Assembly (NCBI GenBank): GCA_019278155.1
Contig: JADMLC010000005.1
Coordinates: 61,980-125,979 of the forward strand
Source of the DNA: Candidatus Kinetoplastidibacterium crithidiae
GTDB lineage: Bacteria; Pseudomonadota; Gammaproteobacteria; Burkholderiales; Burkholderiaceae_B
Reading direction: 5' to 3'
Length of the DNA: 64,000 bases
Positions 23,337-33,232 of this stretch are shown here, one piece after another. The notes beneath the pieces were generated by a model. The model did no database searches and was not told the origin of the DNA. It was given only the letters and a program-made list of their open reading frames with translations. Every line of letters starts with the position of its first letter. Position 1 is the stretch's first letter. The position numbers were made by a program, and so were the translations under genes.

Positions 23337-24164
23337 ATGAGTCGTTATTTTTCCATTATTCTATTTTCTTTATTAGTATTGACAGGTTTTATTTATTTAT
23401 TAGAGATTTTTGTTTTTAGTGCTAAACGTAATAAAATAAATGATTCATTGAGTATTGTTAATGAAGTTTCTAAACAAAAGCCATTATGGATAGAGTGTTC
23501 TATTGCTCTTTTTCCAATGATTTTAATTGTTTTTTTATTAAGATCATTTTGTTTGGAACCTTTTAGAATTCCATCTGAATCTATGTTACCAACTTTAAGG
23601 TCAGGTGATTTTATATTCGTTAATAAATTTATATATGGCATTAAGATACCAATTATAGATTATAAGGTAGTATCTGTTTCCGAACCTTCTAGAGGAGATA
23701 TAATTGTATTTCGTGACCCTTGGCTACATAAATCAGATTATATAAAACGTGTTATTGGTATTCCTGGAGATCATATTGATTATCATAATAAAAAGTTGAC
23801 TATTAATGGTAAAGTAATTGTAAGTTTAATGGAAGATTCTTATTGTGATCAAGACTCTAATTTATTAACCAGTATATATAAAGAATTTATATCTGAAAAA
23901 TATCACTATATTGCATTACAAAATAATATTTTTAATTTGTTAAAACCTTCCTGGTATTATCCATATTATCATAATTGCACTTATCATGATAATGGACTAA
24001 CCTGTGTTGTTCCAAGTGGTCATTATTTTGTGATGGGTGATAATAGGGATAATAGTTTTGATAGTCGCTATTGGGGATTTGTTCCAGAAAAAAATATAGT
24101 TGGAAAGGCATTTTTTATATGGATGAATTTCAAGGATACTACAAGAATAGGTTTTTTGAACTAG
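23337..24164 (+). CDS. lepB: signal peptidase I
   Basis: EPFRIPSESMLPTL, RGDIIVFRDP, YIKRVIGIPGD, MGDNRDNSFDSR. Confidence 0.95.
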   Translation: MSRYFSIILFSLLVLTGFIYLLEIFVFSAKRNKINDSLSIVNEVSKQKPLWIECSIALFPMILIVFLLRSFCLEPFRIPSESMLPTLRSGDFIFVNKFIYGIKIPIIDYKVVSVSEPSRGDIIVFRDPWLHKSDYIKRVIGIPGDHIDYHNKKLTINGKVIVSLMEDSYCDQDSNLLTSIYKEFISEKYHYIALQNNIFNLLKPSWYYPYYHNCTYHDNGLTCVVPSGHYFVMGDNRDNSFDSRYWGFVPEKNIVGKAFFIWMNFKDTTRIGFLN

Positions 24165-24165
24165 C

Positions 24166-24870
24166 ATGACATTATCTAATTTAGAAAAGAGTCTCAGATA
24201 TTCCTTTAATGATATATCTTTATTAGAACTGGCATTGACACACCGCAGTTATAGTTCTAATCATAATGAAAGACTAGAATTTCTTGGTGATTCAATATTA
24301 AATGCTTCAATAACTATTATATTATTTAATAAATTTGCTGATATAGACGAGGGAGTTTTATCGAGATTAAGAGCTAGCTTAGTTCAACAAAATTCTTTGA
24401 TAAAAATTGCGAATAAATTAAATATATCTCGTTATATAAAGTTAGGTGATGGAGAAATAAAGAGTGGAGGATCTAGACGTCCATCTATATTAGCTGATTC
24501 TATAGAGGCCATATTTGGTGCTATTTTTCAAGATTCAGGATTTGATATATGTAAAAATATTATAGAATATCAGTACCTTGATTTTATAGAGAATTTAGAT
24601 TTAACTAATATGGGTAAAGATGCTAAAAGTTTACTACAAGAATTTTTGCAATCTAAACATGTATCATTACCTTCTTATATAATTGTTAATACTGATGGTT
24701 TAGCCCATAATCAAACCTTTGAGATAGATTGCATCATCTCAGATTTAAATATTAGAACAAAATCATTTGGCGATACTAGACGTTCAGCAGAACAATTAGC
24801 AGCTAAAATGGCACTAGATATGGTTATGAAATCAAATCTTTTTTGTTCAAAAAACAAGAAAAATTATTAG
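24166..24870 (+). CDS. rnc: ribonuclease III
   Basis: HNERLEFLGDSIL, ADSIEAIFGAIF, C-terminal dsRBD. Confidence 0.95.
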   Translation: MTLSNLEKSLRYSFNDISLLELALTHRSYSSNHNERLEFLGDSILNASITIILFNKFADIDEGVLSRLRASLVQQNSLIKIANKLNISRYIKLGDGEIKSGGSRRPSILADSIEAIFGAIFQDSGFDICKNIIEYQYLDFIENLDLTNMGKDAKSLLQEFLQSKHVSLPSYIIVNTDGLAHNQTFEIDCIISDLNIRTKSFGDTRRSAEQLAAKMALDMVMKSNLFCSKNKKNY

Positions 24871-24876
24871 TAGAAA

Positions 24877-25773
24877 ATGAATAATGAAATAAATAGTTAC
24901 CGGGCAGGATTTATAGGTATAATTGGACGCCCAAATGTTGGAAAGTCAACGTTAAACAATGCCTTGTTAGGGCATAAGCTTTCTATAGTTTCTAAAAAAT
25001 CACAAACTACTAGACATAGAATAAAAGGAGTTTTAACTAGAAACGATGCACAATTTATTTTTGTAGATACTCCAGGGTTTCAATTAAAATATTTAAATCC
25101 TTTAAATAGGATGATGAATAGAATAGTTTCTCAAGAATTATTAGAAGTAGATCTTATTATTCATGTTATTGATTCTACTAAATGGTTAGAAGAAGATAAT
25201 AGATTATTGGATATAATACCCAAATCGAAAAAAGTTATTCTAATACTTAATAAAGTTGATTTACTTAAAAATAAGAGTGAATTACTGCCATTTATATCTA
25301 AATTAACAAATATTTATTCTTATGATAGTATAGTTCCTGTTAGTGCTTTAAAAAAATATAATATAGATTCTTTATTAAACGAAATAGCATCTCATTTACC
25401 ATTACAAAGAAAAATATTTGATGATGATTATTTAACTGATAGACCTACTTCTTTTTTTGTTTCTGAGCTTTTAAGAGAAAAAATATTTAGATTTATTGGT
25501 AATGAAGTTCCATATGAATGCACAACTTTAGTAGAAAAATGGGAAGAAAGACTTAATACTTTATATTTAAGTATATGTGTAATAGTTGGTAGTAGTAATC
25601 ATAGAGCTATTTTAATTGGTCATCGTGGTGAAAATTTAAAACGTATTGCAACTGCAGCAAGATTAGATATTGAAAAATTTTTAGATAAAAAAGTTTATTT
25701 GAATGTATATATCAAAGTTAAAAAAAGATGGTTGAATGATAAGAATTCGTTAATAAGTTTTGGTTATGAATAA
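24877..25773 (+). CDS. era: GTPase Era
   Basis: GRPNVGKSTLNNAL, DTPGF, NKVD, KH domain. Confidence 0.95.
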   Translation: MNNEINSYRAGFIGIIGRPNVGKSTLNNALLGHKLSIVSKKSQTTRHRIKGVLTRNDAQFIFVDTPGFQLKYLNPLNRMMNRIVSQELLEVDLIIHVIDSTKWLEEDNRLLDIIPKSKKVILILNKVDLLKNKSELLPFISKLTNIYSYDSIVPVSALKKYNIDSLLNEIASHLPLQRKIFDDDYLTDRPTSFFVSELLREKIFRFIGNEVPYECTTLVEKWEERLNTLYLSICVIVGSSNHRAILIGHRGENLKRIATAARLDIEKFLDKKVYLNVYIKVKKRWLNDKNSLISFGYE

Positions 25774-26371
25774 AAAGAATCTTCGCATAAAGGAAGATAT
25801 CGGTTATATCTTGCATAGTATTTCTTGGAAGGAAACATCTTTAATCGTTAAGGTTTTTTCTCGTGAATATGGTTGTATAAATATGGTGGCTAAGGGGGCT
25901 AAAAGACCTTATTCTCAGCTTAGGCCTGTTTTATCTAAGTTTACTCCATTATTATTAAGATGGACTGGAAAATCTGAAGTTAAAACTTTGGTAAAGGCAG
26001 AATTAAATGGAATAATTTCTTTACCAGGGAAATTTTTAATATTTGCATGGTATTTGAATGAGTTAATTTTATCTTTCTTGCCAAAAGAAGATTCTCATCC
26101 TATTTTATTTGACGCATATCATAATGCATTATTAAAATTTTGTGATCATCACGAAAAAAATAGTAAAAATATTTCCAGTATATTAAGACGTTTTGAGTGG
26201 ACTTTGCTGAAGGAAATTGGGTATGGTTTTGATCAAGAAGAACCTGATTTCTGTAATCTCTTAGAGAGTTCTTTTATCAATCAAATTATGTCTGATCGTA
26301 TAGAGACATATTTATATGGAAGAACTTTGCATAGTAGAAAAATTTTAAAAGACCTAAAGCATTTTATTTGA
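25766..26371 (+). CDS. recO: DNA repair protein RecO (overlaps the era end)
   Basis: GYILHSISWKETSLIVKVFSREYGCINMVAKGAKRPYS; position after era. Confidence 0.85.
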   Translation: MNKKNLRIKEDIGYILHSISWKETSLIVKVFSREYGCINMVAKGAKRPYSQLRPVLSKFTPLLLRWTGKSEVKTLVKAELNGIISLPGKFLIFAWYLNELILSFLPKEDSHPILFDAYHNALLKFCDHHEKNSKNISSILRRFEWTLLKEIGYGFDQEEPDFCNLLESSFINQIMSDRIETYLYGRTLHSRKILKDLKHFI

Positions 26372-26423
26372 AATAAAGCCCACTGTTATTTTAAATAAAA
26401 TTATTTGTGGGCTATTATTTCTC

Positions 26424-27140
26424 TTAGTCTTTTTTATTATTTAAAAAGCCTATTATAATCAATAAGTTACTGAATACATTATATATATCCAAATATAAAG
26501 CTAAGGTTGCAGATATATAATTTGTTTCTCCATTATTTATAATTCTGTGAATATCAATAAGCATAAAAGAAGAAAAAACTATCATTGATAGCATACAGAT
26601 TGTTAACGTCATAGCACTCATCTGTAGAAAAAGATTCGCAATTATAGATAATAATAGCACTACTGCACCTATAGTCATAAATCTTTCAAAACTAGATAAA
26701 TCTCTTTTTACAGTATGTGCAATAAAATTCATAAAACAGAATATTATTGCAGTACCCCCAAATGCCATTGTTACTATTTTTGAGCCATTATGCATTCCTA
26801 TTACTATTCCTAATAGTCTTGAAAGCATGATTCCCATAAAAAAAGTAAATAATAGTAAAAATAATATGCCAGTAGAATTATTTTTATTTTTCTCTATGCA
26901 GGACATTAGAAAAAAAGATCCTACAAAAAATACTAAAGTGGATAATCCTGGATTAGATAGCATTCCATAATTTATACCAGAAAGTATTCCGAATATAGAT
27001 CCTAAAACAGTAGGTATCAAAGATATAGCCAGTAGTAAATAAGTATTTTTTAGGATCTTATTGTGTTTTAATATATTGTTTTTTGTAGCTATGCTACTGT
27101 TATTATCAAATTTAGAGTATTGATAATTATTCATATGCAA
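26424..27140 (-). CDS. Bax inhibitor-1 / YccA family membrane protein
   Basis: Seven predicted TM segments; AFGGTAIIFCFMN, FSSFMLIDIHRIINNGETNYISATLALYLDIYNVF. Confidence 0.85.
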   Translation of the reverse strand: MHMNNYQYSKFDNNSSIATKNNILKHNKILKNTYLLLAISLIPTVLGSIFGILSGINYGMLSNPGLSTLVFFVGSFFLMSCIEKNKNNSTGILFLLLFTFFMGIMLSRLLGIVIGMHNGSKIVTMAFGGTAIIFCFMNFIAHTVKRDLSSFERFMTIGAVVLLLSIIANLFLQMSAMTLTICMLSMIVFSSFMLIDIHRIINNGETNYISATLALYLDIYNVFSNLLIIIGFLNNKKD

Positions 27141-27232
27141 CTCCTAATTGGTAGTAGTCATTTATTTGTAGAATTGTTTTTAAAATTGTAACGTTATTGT
27201 TCTAATTGAATCTATTTATTATTTTATTTATT

Positions 27233-27607
27233 CTAAGTTGAAATCTTAAAAGGCTGTCCCTTTACAATATGGCCATTCTGTTTATAGAATTTCCACTTAA
27301 GTCGCGCTCTTGCACGATCATTTTCATCTTCTGATACTATTTCTATAAGATGATCAAATTGATCATAGTGTTGTGGATAATTATTAGATAAATTCACTAT
27401 GTATGATAAATAATTTTTATTGGTTTTGTCAATATATTTTAATTCAAATAAATCTTTAGTGGTAATTATTATTCTTGTATTATTTTTATTATAACTATCA
27501 CTTATGGAGTGTGGTATAAACGATGTTTCATCAAAAGACCATAGTAATTTATCTATTTTATGTGCAGTTGTTTTTTCTTCACAATATATTATAATACTAC
27601 TTGTCAT
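27233..27607 (-). CDS. holC: DNA polymerase III subunit chi (start revised to M25 of the supplied ORF)
   Basis: C-terminal RARARLKWKFYKQNGHIVKGQPF typical of HolC; position after pepA; AAGGA Shine-Dalgarno upstream of ATG at 27607. Confidence 0.8.
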   Translation of the reverse strand: MTSSIIIYCEEKTTAHKIDKLLWSFDETSFIPHSISDSYNKNNTRIIITTKDLFELKYIDKTNKNYLSYIVNLSNNYPQHYDQFDHLIEIVSEDENDRARARLKWKFYKQNGHIVKGQPFKIST

Positions 27608-27668
27608 ATAAATTCCTTTGATTATATGACAAGTAGCTAATAATTTATTTTTAATATCAAACACAAAA

Positions 27669-29156
27669 TCAATTTGCATTTGTTTTATCTAATAAGAATT
27701 GTGTAATCAATGCAACGGGTCTTCCAGTGGCTCCTTTTTTATTATTCTTGTTCCAAGCTGTACCCGCTATATCAAGATGAGCCCATTTATATTTGTCGAC
27801 AAATTCTGATAAGAAACATGCAGCAGTTATACATCCTGCAGAATAACCTCCGGTATTTTTAATGTCTGCAAAATCTGACTTTAATTGTTGTTTATATATA
27901 TTATCTAGTGGCATTTCCCATACGTAATCTAAAACCTTTTTGCTAGATGAAAATATTAAATCAGCAGTTTCTTTATCATTGGAGAATAGAGCTGTTCTAA
28001 TGTTTCCTAATGATACAACACATGCTCCTGTTAAAGTTGCCATATCTATTACAAGACATGGATCATATTTTTTTGCATAAGTTAGTGCATCACATAACAC
28101 TAGTCTTCCTTCTGCATCTGTATTTATTATCTCTATTGTTTTACCAGACATGCTTTCTACTACATCGCCAGGTTTATTGGCGCTTCCACTAGGCATGTTT
28201 TCACAAGCAGGTATTAATCCAATAATATTATGATTGACTTTAAGTTTGGCAATTGATTTCATTATGCCTAACACTGCAGCTGCTCCACACATGTCATATT
28301 TCATTTCTTCCATTGAAGAAGATGGTTTAAGAGATATTCCTCCAGAATCGAAAGTTATTCCTTTGCCTATAATTATAATCGGTTGTGCTTTTGTTCCATT
28401 AGGCTGATATATTATTTCTATAAATTTCAATGGTTCATCAGATCCTTTTGCGACAGACATAAAAGATTTCATGCCAATTTTGCTAACATCTTCAATATCT
28501 AATATATTAGTTTTTATAGATGAAAATTCTTGCGCTAATTTTTTAGCTTCATTTGCTAAATAAGTTGGCGTGCAAATATTACTAGGTAGATCTCCCAATT
28601 GTTTTGCCAAATATATTCCTTCAGATATTGAGATTCCTTCTAATAAACATCTATCTATATCTTTTAGGTTATTATTATTTGTCATAAACACAATTTTTTT
28701 TAATTTTACATTTTTTTCAACATCTTTTATTGTAGTAATATATCTGTAGGCAGATCCTTTTGCTGTTATTATGGAATTCTTAAGAAATAATATACTGTGT
28801 TCTGAGTCAGCTTCTAAAGCAATAGTTGAGTAGCATTCTTTTATTTGATGTTTAATACACGTATTAATGAATGATTCTTCAGCTATATTATGTTCTTCTA
28901 GTGAATATTTATCGTTATTGCCAAGACCTATAATTACAATGCTTTTTGCTTTGATATTTGGTATGTTGTATAAAACGATACTATTTCCTAGTTCTGCATT
29001 GAAATTATCTAAAAGTTGTTTTATAAAACCATTGCTGTTTTCATTTATTTCTTTTGCAGATGAAGTTAGAATGTTATTTTTATATATGCCTATAGCTAAT
29101 GATTCTGTTTCTATATTCGATATATTTATAGTTTTATTTTCTATATAAATTTCCAT
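27669..29156 (-). CDS. pepA: leucyl aminopeptidase
   Basis: GKGITFDSGGISLKPS, NTDAEGRLVLCDAL. Confidence 0.96.
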   Translation of the reverse strand: MEIYIENKTINISNIETESLAIGIYKNNILTSSAKEINENSNGFIKQLLDNFNAELGNSIVLYNIPNIKAKSIVIIGLGNNDKYSLEEHNIAEESFINTCIKHQIKECYSTIALEADSEHSILFLKNSIITAKGSAYRYITTIKDVEKNVKLKKIVFMTNNNNLKDIDRCLLEGISISEGIYLAKQLGDLPSNICTPTYLANEAKKLAQEFSSIKTNILDIEDVSKIGMKSFMSVAKGSDEPLKFIEIIYQPNGTKAQPIIIIGKGITFDSGGISLKPSSSMEEMKYDMCGAAAVLGIMKSIAKLKVNHNIIGLIPACENMPSGSANKPGDVVESMSGKTIEIINTDAEGRLVLCDALTYAKKYDPCLVIDMATLTGACVVSLGNIRTALFSNDKETADLIFSSSKKVLDYVWEMPLDNIYKQQLKSDFADIKNTGGYSAGCITAACFLSEFVDKYKWAHLDIAGTAWNKNNKKGATGRPVALITQFLLDKTNAN

Positions 29157-29218
29157 ATTATGTTTCTCTAGTTTATATTAATTAAACAAATTTAACATAT
29201 CTTTTGTATTTTTAGAAA

Positions 29219-30012
29219 ATGTCAATTTTTAAAAAATTATTTTTTTATAAAAAAATAAAAATTTTATAGTTGCTTTATCGATAGATTTTATATTTTAAAT
29301 GGTCTTTTTCTTATTATAACTGCATTACTACTTATAATAATGATTGTTTCATGATTTATATCAGTTATAAGAACTATAATGCATAGTTATAGAGATTCAT
29401 AAATGATAATTTTTATTAGTAGTGGTCTGTCTTTAAATAATTTCTTTAATCCAGTATTAACTATTTCTATACCTATATCACTAATAATTATGATATTTTC
29501 TTTATTTTTTTATCACTAATTGCCTATAGGAAGATAGAATAATTTCATAATTATGATTTAGTAAATTTTAATTTACACAAGATATCGTCTGGCAATTTGA
29601 TGAGATTTTATAATTGTAATAAAATATTTTTTACTGATAATATAAATAAAAAGTTTGTTTGGATGAATTTTATAAAATTAGTGCTAATTCTGGTTCTTTT
29701 ATAAATAATAAAAAAGGAATTTCTATAAAAAGACATTTTTGAAAAAAGTAATTTATCTTTGTCTTATGTAGTAGGGCATATTCCCATGCCTATAGTTTCA
29801 TTAAATTTGTCACTTCTAGCTATTCTATTAGGGGAAATAAATGCTAGGAATAAATTTATTAATTTTTTATAGTTGTATTGTTAGCATTAGGATATCTTAG
29901 TAGTGTTGGTTTATTTCAATTGCTGATTTTACAAAATATTATTGGGATTGTATCTGGTTTAATTTAGCCTCATATTTTAATTTATTTACTATATTTAGTA
30001 TTAGTAATATTT
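29219..30012 (+). pseudogene. lptF: decayed LPS export permease lptF
   Basis: Plus-strand fragments interrupted by stops/frameshifts: MSIFKKL; YRDS*MIIFISSGLSLNNFFNPVLTISIPISLIIMIFSLF; HKISSGNLMRFYNCNKIFFTDN; SYVVGHIPMPIVSLNLSLLAILLGEINARNKF (29774-29872 core). Collinear with betaproteobacterial LptF (YRESEMVVWFASGLSL...; KVTAGQF; WRISLPLAALNLALLAIPLGAVNPR). Divergent from pepA as expected for lptFG. Confidence 0.8.
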
Positions 30013-30044
30013 AATATATTACTATAGAAATTAAAATTTCTTTA

Positions 30045-30578
30045 TCAATAACATATTCTGCGAGATGTTATATATTTTTTTGACCAATAGTTGCTATTTA
30101 TGTTATCAAATTTGATTTGCTTGCCCGTTCTTGGAGCATGTATAAATATATCATCTTTTACATAAATTCCAACATGTAATTGATTATGTTTTGTTTTGAA
30201 AAAAACCAAGTCCCCAGTTCGTATTTTTTTCTTAGAAACTGAATTTCCAATTTTAATTAATTTCCTAGTGGTTCTTGGTAGGTGTAAATTTAACGATTTT
30301 TTTGCACAGTAATATACTAAACCACTACAGTCAAATCCTTTTTTAGGTGATGATCCTCCATAGACATATTTTTTATTTAATTGTTTTAACGCCTCTTTTG
30401 TAAATATAATGTTTTTTTCACTGCTTTTTTGTAAAACTATTTTTTGTGGAATATAAACTTTTTTTCTTGGGTTTTCTTGTATGCAACAAGAAGATGTATT
30501 AATACAAATAATTAATACAAATAATTTCTTGATTATGATTCTTATGCTAGAAATGTTCAAAATAGTGTAGTCTATCAA
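30045..30578 (-). CDS. NlpC/P60 family cell-wall peptidase, probable lipoprotein
   Basis: KKYVYGGSSPKKGFDCSGLVYYCAKK, GDLVFFKTKHNQLHVGIYV, FIHAPRTGK. Confidence 0.88.
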   Translation of the reverse strand: MIDYTILNISSIRIIIKKLFVLIICINTSSCCIQENPRKKVYIPQKIVLQKSSEKNIIFTKEALKQLNKKYVYGGSSPKKGFDCSGLVYYCAKKSLNLHLPRTTRKLIKIGNSVSKKKIRTGDLVFFKTKHNQLHVGIYVKDDIFIHAPRTGKQIKFDNINSNYWSKKYITSRRICY

Positions 30579-30761
30579 AACTTTAATAGTAGAATAAATA
30601 TATTACATAAATAAAATTTGTTATGGTCATGATATTGGGATAAATAATTATTATCAAGTTTATTGGTCAGAAAAAAATCTATTTTTTCAATGTTAGTGCT
30701 TGATGTCCATTATTTTTATTATAAATGATTGTATATTTAATATTTTATAGGGAGTCTTTTA

Positions 30762-31163
30762 ATGAAAACTAAAATTATTTTAAGTAGTTGTGAGGTAAAA
30801 AAAATTATATCTGCAGCGGAAGATTATGCTGTTAAAAATAATTTTAAAGTTACAATCGCTATTGTAGATGATGGGGGTCATTTGCTTGGAATGTCTCGAA
30901 TGGATGATGCTCCAGCAATATCAGCGTATATTGCTCCAGCAAAGGCTAAAACCTCATCTCTTGCCAGGCGTGATTCTAAAGTATATGAAGATCTTATAAA
31001 TAATGGTCGTTATTCATTTCTTTCCGCTCCTAATTTGGAAGGTATGCTAGAAGGTGGTTTGCCAATTATTCTGGATGGTAATGTTGTTGGAGGCATAGGA
31101 GTTTCTGGAGCAAAATCAGATGAGGATGTTGATATAGCCAGAGCTGGATTATTATCATTATAA
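30762..31163 (+). CDS. GlcG/HbpS family heme-binding-like protein
   Basis: VTIAIVDDGGHLLGMSRMDDA, GGLPIILDGNVVGGIGVSGAKSDEDVDIARAGL. Confidence 0.88.
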   Translation: MKTKIILSSCEVKKIISAAEDYAVKNNFKVTIAIVDDGGHLLGMSRMDDAPAISAYIAPAKAKTSSLARRDSKVYEDLINNGRYSFLSAPNLEGMLEGGLPIILDGNVVGGIGVSGAKSDEDVDIARAGLLSL

Positions 31164-31238
31164 TATTCATTTTAATTAAACATCATAAATAGAAGATTGT
31201 ATTGAGTATTGCCAGAATTAATAATTGGAGACATTGTT

Positions 31239-33224
31239 ATGTCTAATCATATAGAATCTGTTTTGATTGAGGACAGAGTTTTTAATCCTAAACAGAATAA
31301 TATTAAAGATAATCATTTTTTTATTAAGAATTTAGATTCTTATAAATCTTTATGTTTAGAGGCAGAAAATAATCATGAGTCATTCTGGAAAAAATATGCT
31401 TTAGATTTTCTAACTTGGCATAAGTTTTTTACGAATGTGTTAGATGAGTCAGAAGCCCCTCATTATAAATGGTTTACAGATGGCGAAATAAATGTTTCAT
31501 TTAATTGTCTTGATGTTAATTTAACTAATGGAAATAAAAATAAAATAGCTATTATTTTTGAATCAGATGATGGCAAAGTAGAAAAAATTAGATATATAGA
31601 TCTATTTAAGCGTGTTTGTAAATTTGCTAATGGTCTTAAGAAATTGGGATATGGTATTGGGGATAAATGCATAATATATATGCCCATGTCTATAGAAGTG
31701 GTTGTAGCTATGCAAGCATGTGCGAGATTAGGCATAATAATTTCAGTTGTTTTTGGTGGTTTTTCTTCTAAAAGTCTTCATGAAAGGATTGTAGATATTG
31801 GTGCCTCATTAGTGATAACAGCTGATAGTCAAAGACGTGGTGGGAGATTTATTCCACTGAAGGTCGCAGTGGATAATGCAATTGATATGGGTGGATGTGA
31901 GAGCGTAAGAAATATTATTGTTTATAAACGTGCAGATAATTATGTTAGTTGGAATATAGATCGTGATTTATGGATGTCTGATGTTGAGGATAGACAGTCA
32001 GAATATTGTGAGCCTACTTTTGTCAATTCAGAACATCCTTTATTTATTTTATATACATCTGGTTCTACAGGAAAACCTAAAGGTGTACAACACTCTTCAG
32101 CTGGTTATTTGCTTTGGTCTAAAATGAGTATGAATTGGACTTTTAATGCCAGTGATAGTGATATATTCTGGTGTACTGCAGATATTGGTTGGATTACTGG
32201 ACATACTTATATAGCATATGCTCCTTTAGCTTTGGGTATGACTCAAGTTATATTTGAAGGTATTCCAACTTATCCTGATTCTGGAAGATTTTGGAAGATG
32301 ATATCTGATCATAAAGTTACAGTATTTTATACAGCTCCTACTGCTATAAGGTCATTAATAAAATCATCTTCTAGTGATCAAGAGGTGCACCCTAAGAATT
32401 TTGATCTAAGCAGTTTGCGTATAATAGGTTCAGTTGGAGAGGCTATCAATCCAGAAACTTGGCTATGGTATTATAAAAATGTTGGTAGAGAAAAATGTTC
32501 TGTTGTTGATACCTGGTGGCAAACTGAGACAGGTGGTCATATGATAACACCAATACCTGGTGTTACTAAATTAAAACCAGGATCTTGCACTTTGCCTTTA
32601 CCGGGTATAGCTGCTTCAGTAGTAGATGAAACAGGTGAAGATGTACCACCTGGTAAAGGTGGGTTTTTAGTAATAAAAAGACCTTGGCCTGGTATGATAA
32701 GGAATATATGGAATGATTCAGAGCGATTTAAATCTAGTTATTTTCCAGAAGAATTAAGAGGTTATTATTTAGCTGGGGATGGAGCTCAAAGAGATAATGA
32801 TAATTATTTTTGGATTTTAGGACGTATTGATGATGTTTTAAATGTATCAGGTCATCGTCTTGGAACAATGGAAATTGAGTCAGCTTTAGTATCTCATGAG
32901 TTAGTCTCAGAGGCAGCCGTAGTAGGTCGTCCTGATGCAACAACAGGGGAAGCAGTAGTGGCTTTTGTGGTATTAAAAGATAAACAGCCAGAAGGAGAAG
33001 AAGCAATAAATATAGCAAAACAATTGCGAGAATGGATTTCAAAAGAAATAGGGCCTATAGCTAAACCAAAGGATATTAGATTTGGTGATAATCTGCCAAA
33101 AACTCGTTCTGGCAAAATAATGAGAAGATTGTTGAGATTGACGGCTAATGGAGAACAGATAACACAGGATATATCTACAGTAGAAAATATCCATGTATTA
33201 AAAAATTTATCAACAGTATTATGA
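31239..33224 (+). CDS. acs: acetyl-CoA synthetase
   Basis: [62 protein letters not shown]. Confidence 0.93.
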   Translation: MSNHIESVLIEDRVFNPKQNNIKDNHFFIKNLDSYKSLCLEAENNHESFWKKYALDFLTWHKFFTNVLDESEAPHYKWFTDGEINVSFNCLDVNLTNGNKNKIAIIFESDDGKVEKIRYIDLFKRVCKFANGLKKLGYGIGDKCIIYMPMSIEVVVAMQACARLGIIISVVFGGFSSKSLHERIVDIGASLVITADSQRRGGRFIPLKVAVDNAIDMGGCESVRNIIVYKRADNYVSWNIDRDLWMSDVEDRQSEYCEPTFVNSEHPLFILYTSGSTGKPKGVQHSSAGYLLWSKMSMNWTFNASDSDIFWCTADIGWITGHTYIAYAPLALGMTQVIFEGIPTYPDSGRFWKMISDHKVTVFYTAPTAIRSLIKSSSSDQEVHPKNFDLSSLRIIGSVGEAINPETWLWYYKNVGREKCSVVDTWWQTETGGHMITPIPGVTKLKPGSCTLPLPGIAASVVDETGEDVPPGKGGFLVIKRPWPGMIRNIWNDSERFKSSYFPEELRGYYLAGDGAQRDNDNYFWILGRIDDVLNVSGHRLGTMEIESALVSHELVSEAAVVGRPDATTGEAVVAFVVLKDKQPEGEEAINIAKQLREWISKEIGPIAKPKDIRFGDNLPKTRSGKIMRRLLRLTANGEQITQDISTVENIHVLKNLSTVL

Positions 33225-33232
33225 TGTAATAC

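Noticed and set aside
29403-29513. Short ORF MIIFISSGLSLNNFFNPVLTISIPISLIIMIFSLFFYH as a small membrane protein
   Set aside because: Collinear with LptF and flanked by further LptF fragments; better explained as part of the pseudogene.
32734-33115. Minus-strand ORFs inside acs (Leu-rich 102 aa and 73 aa)
   Set aside because: Shadow ORFs of the conserved acs C-terminus; composition reflects antisense of an AT-rich coding strand.
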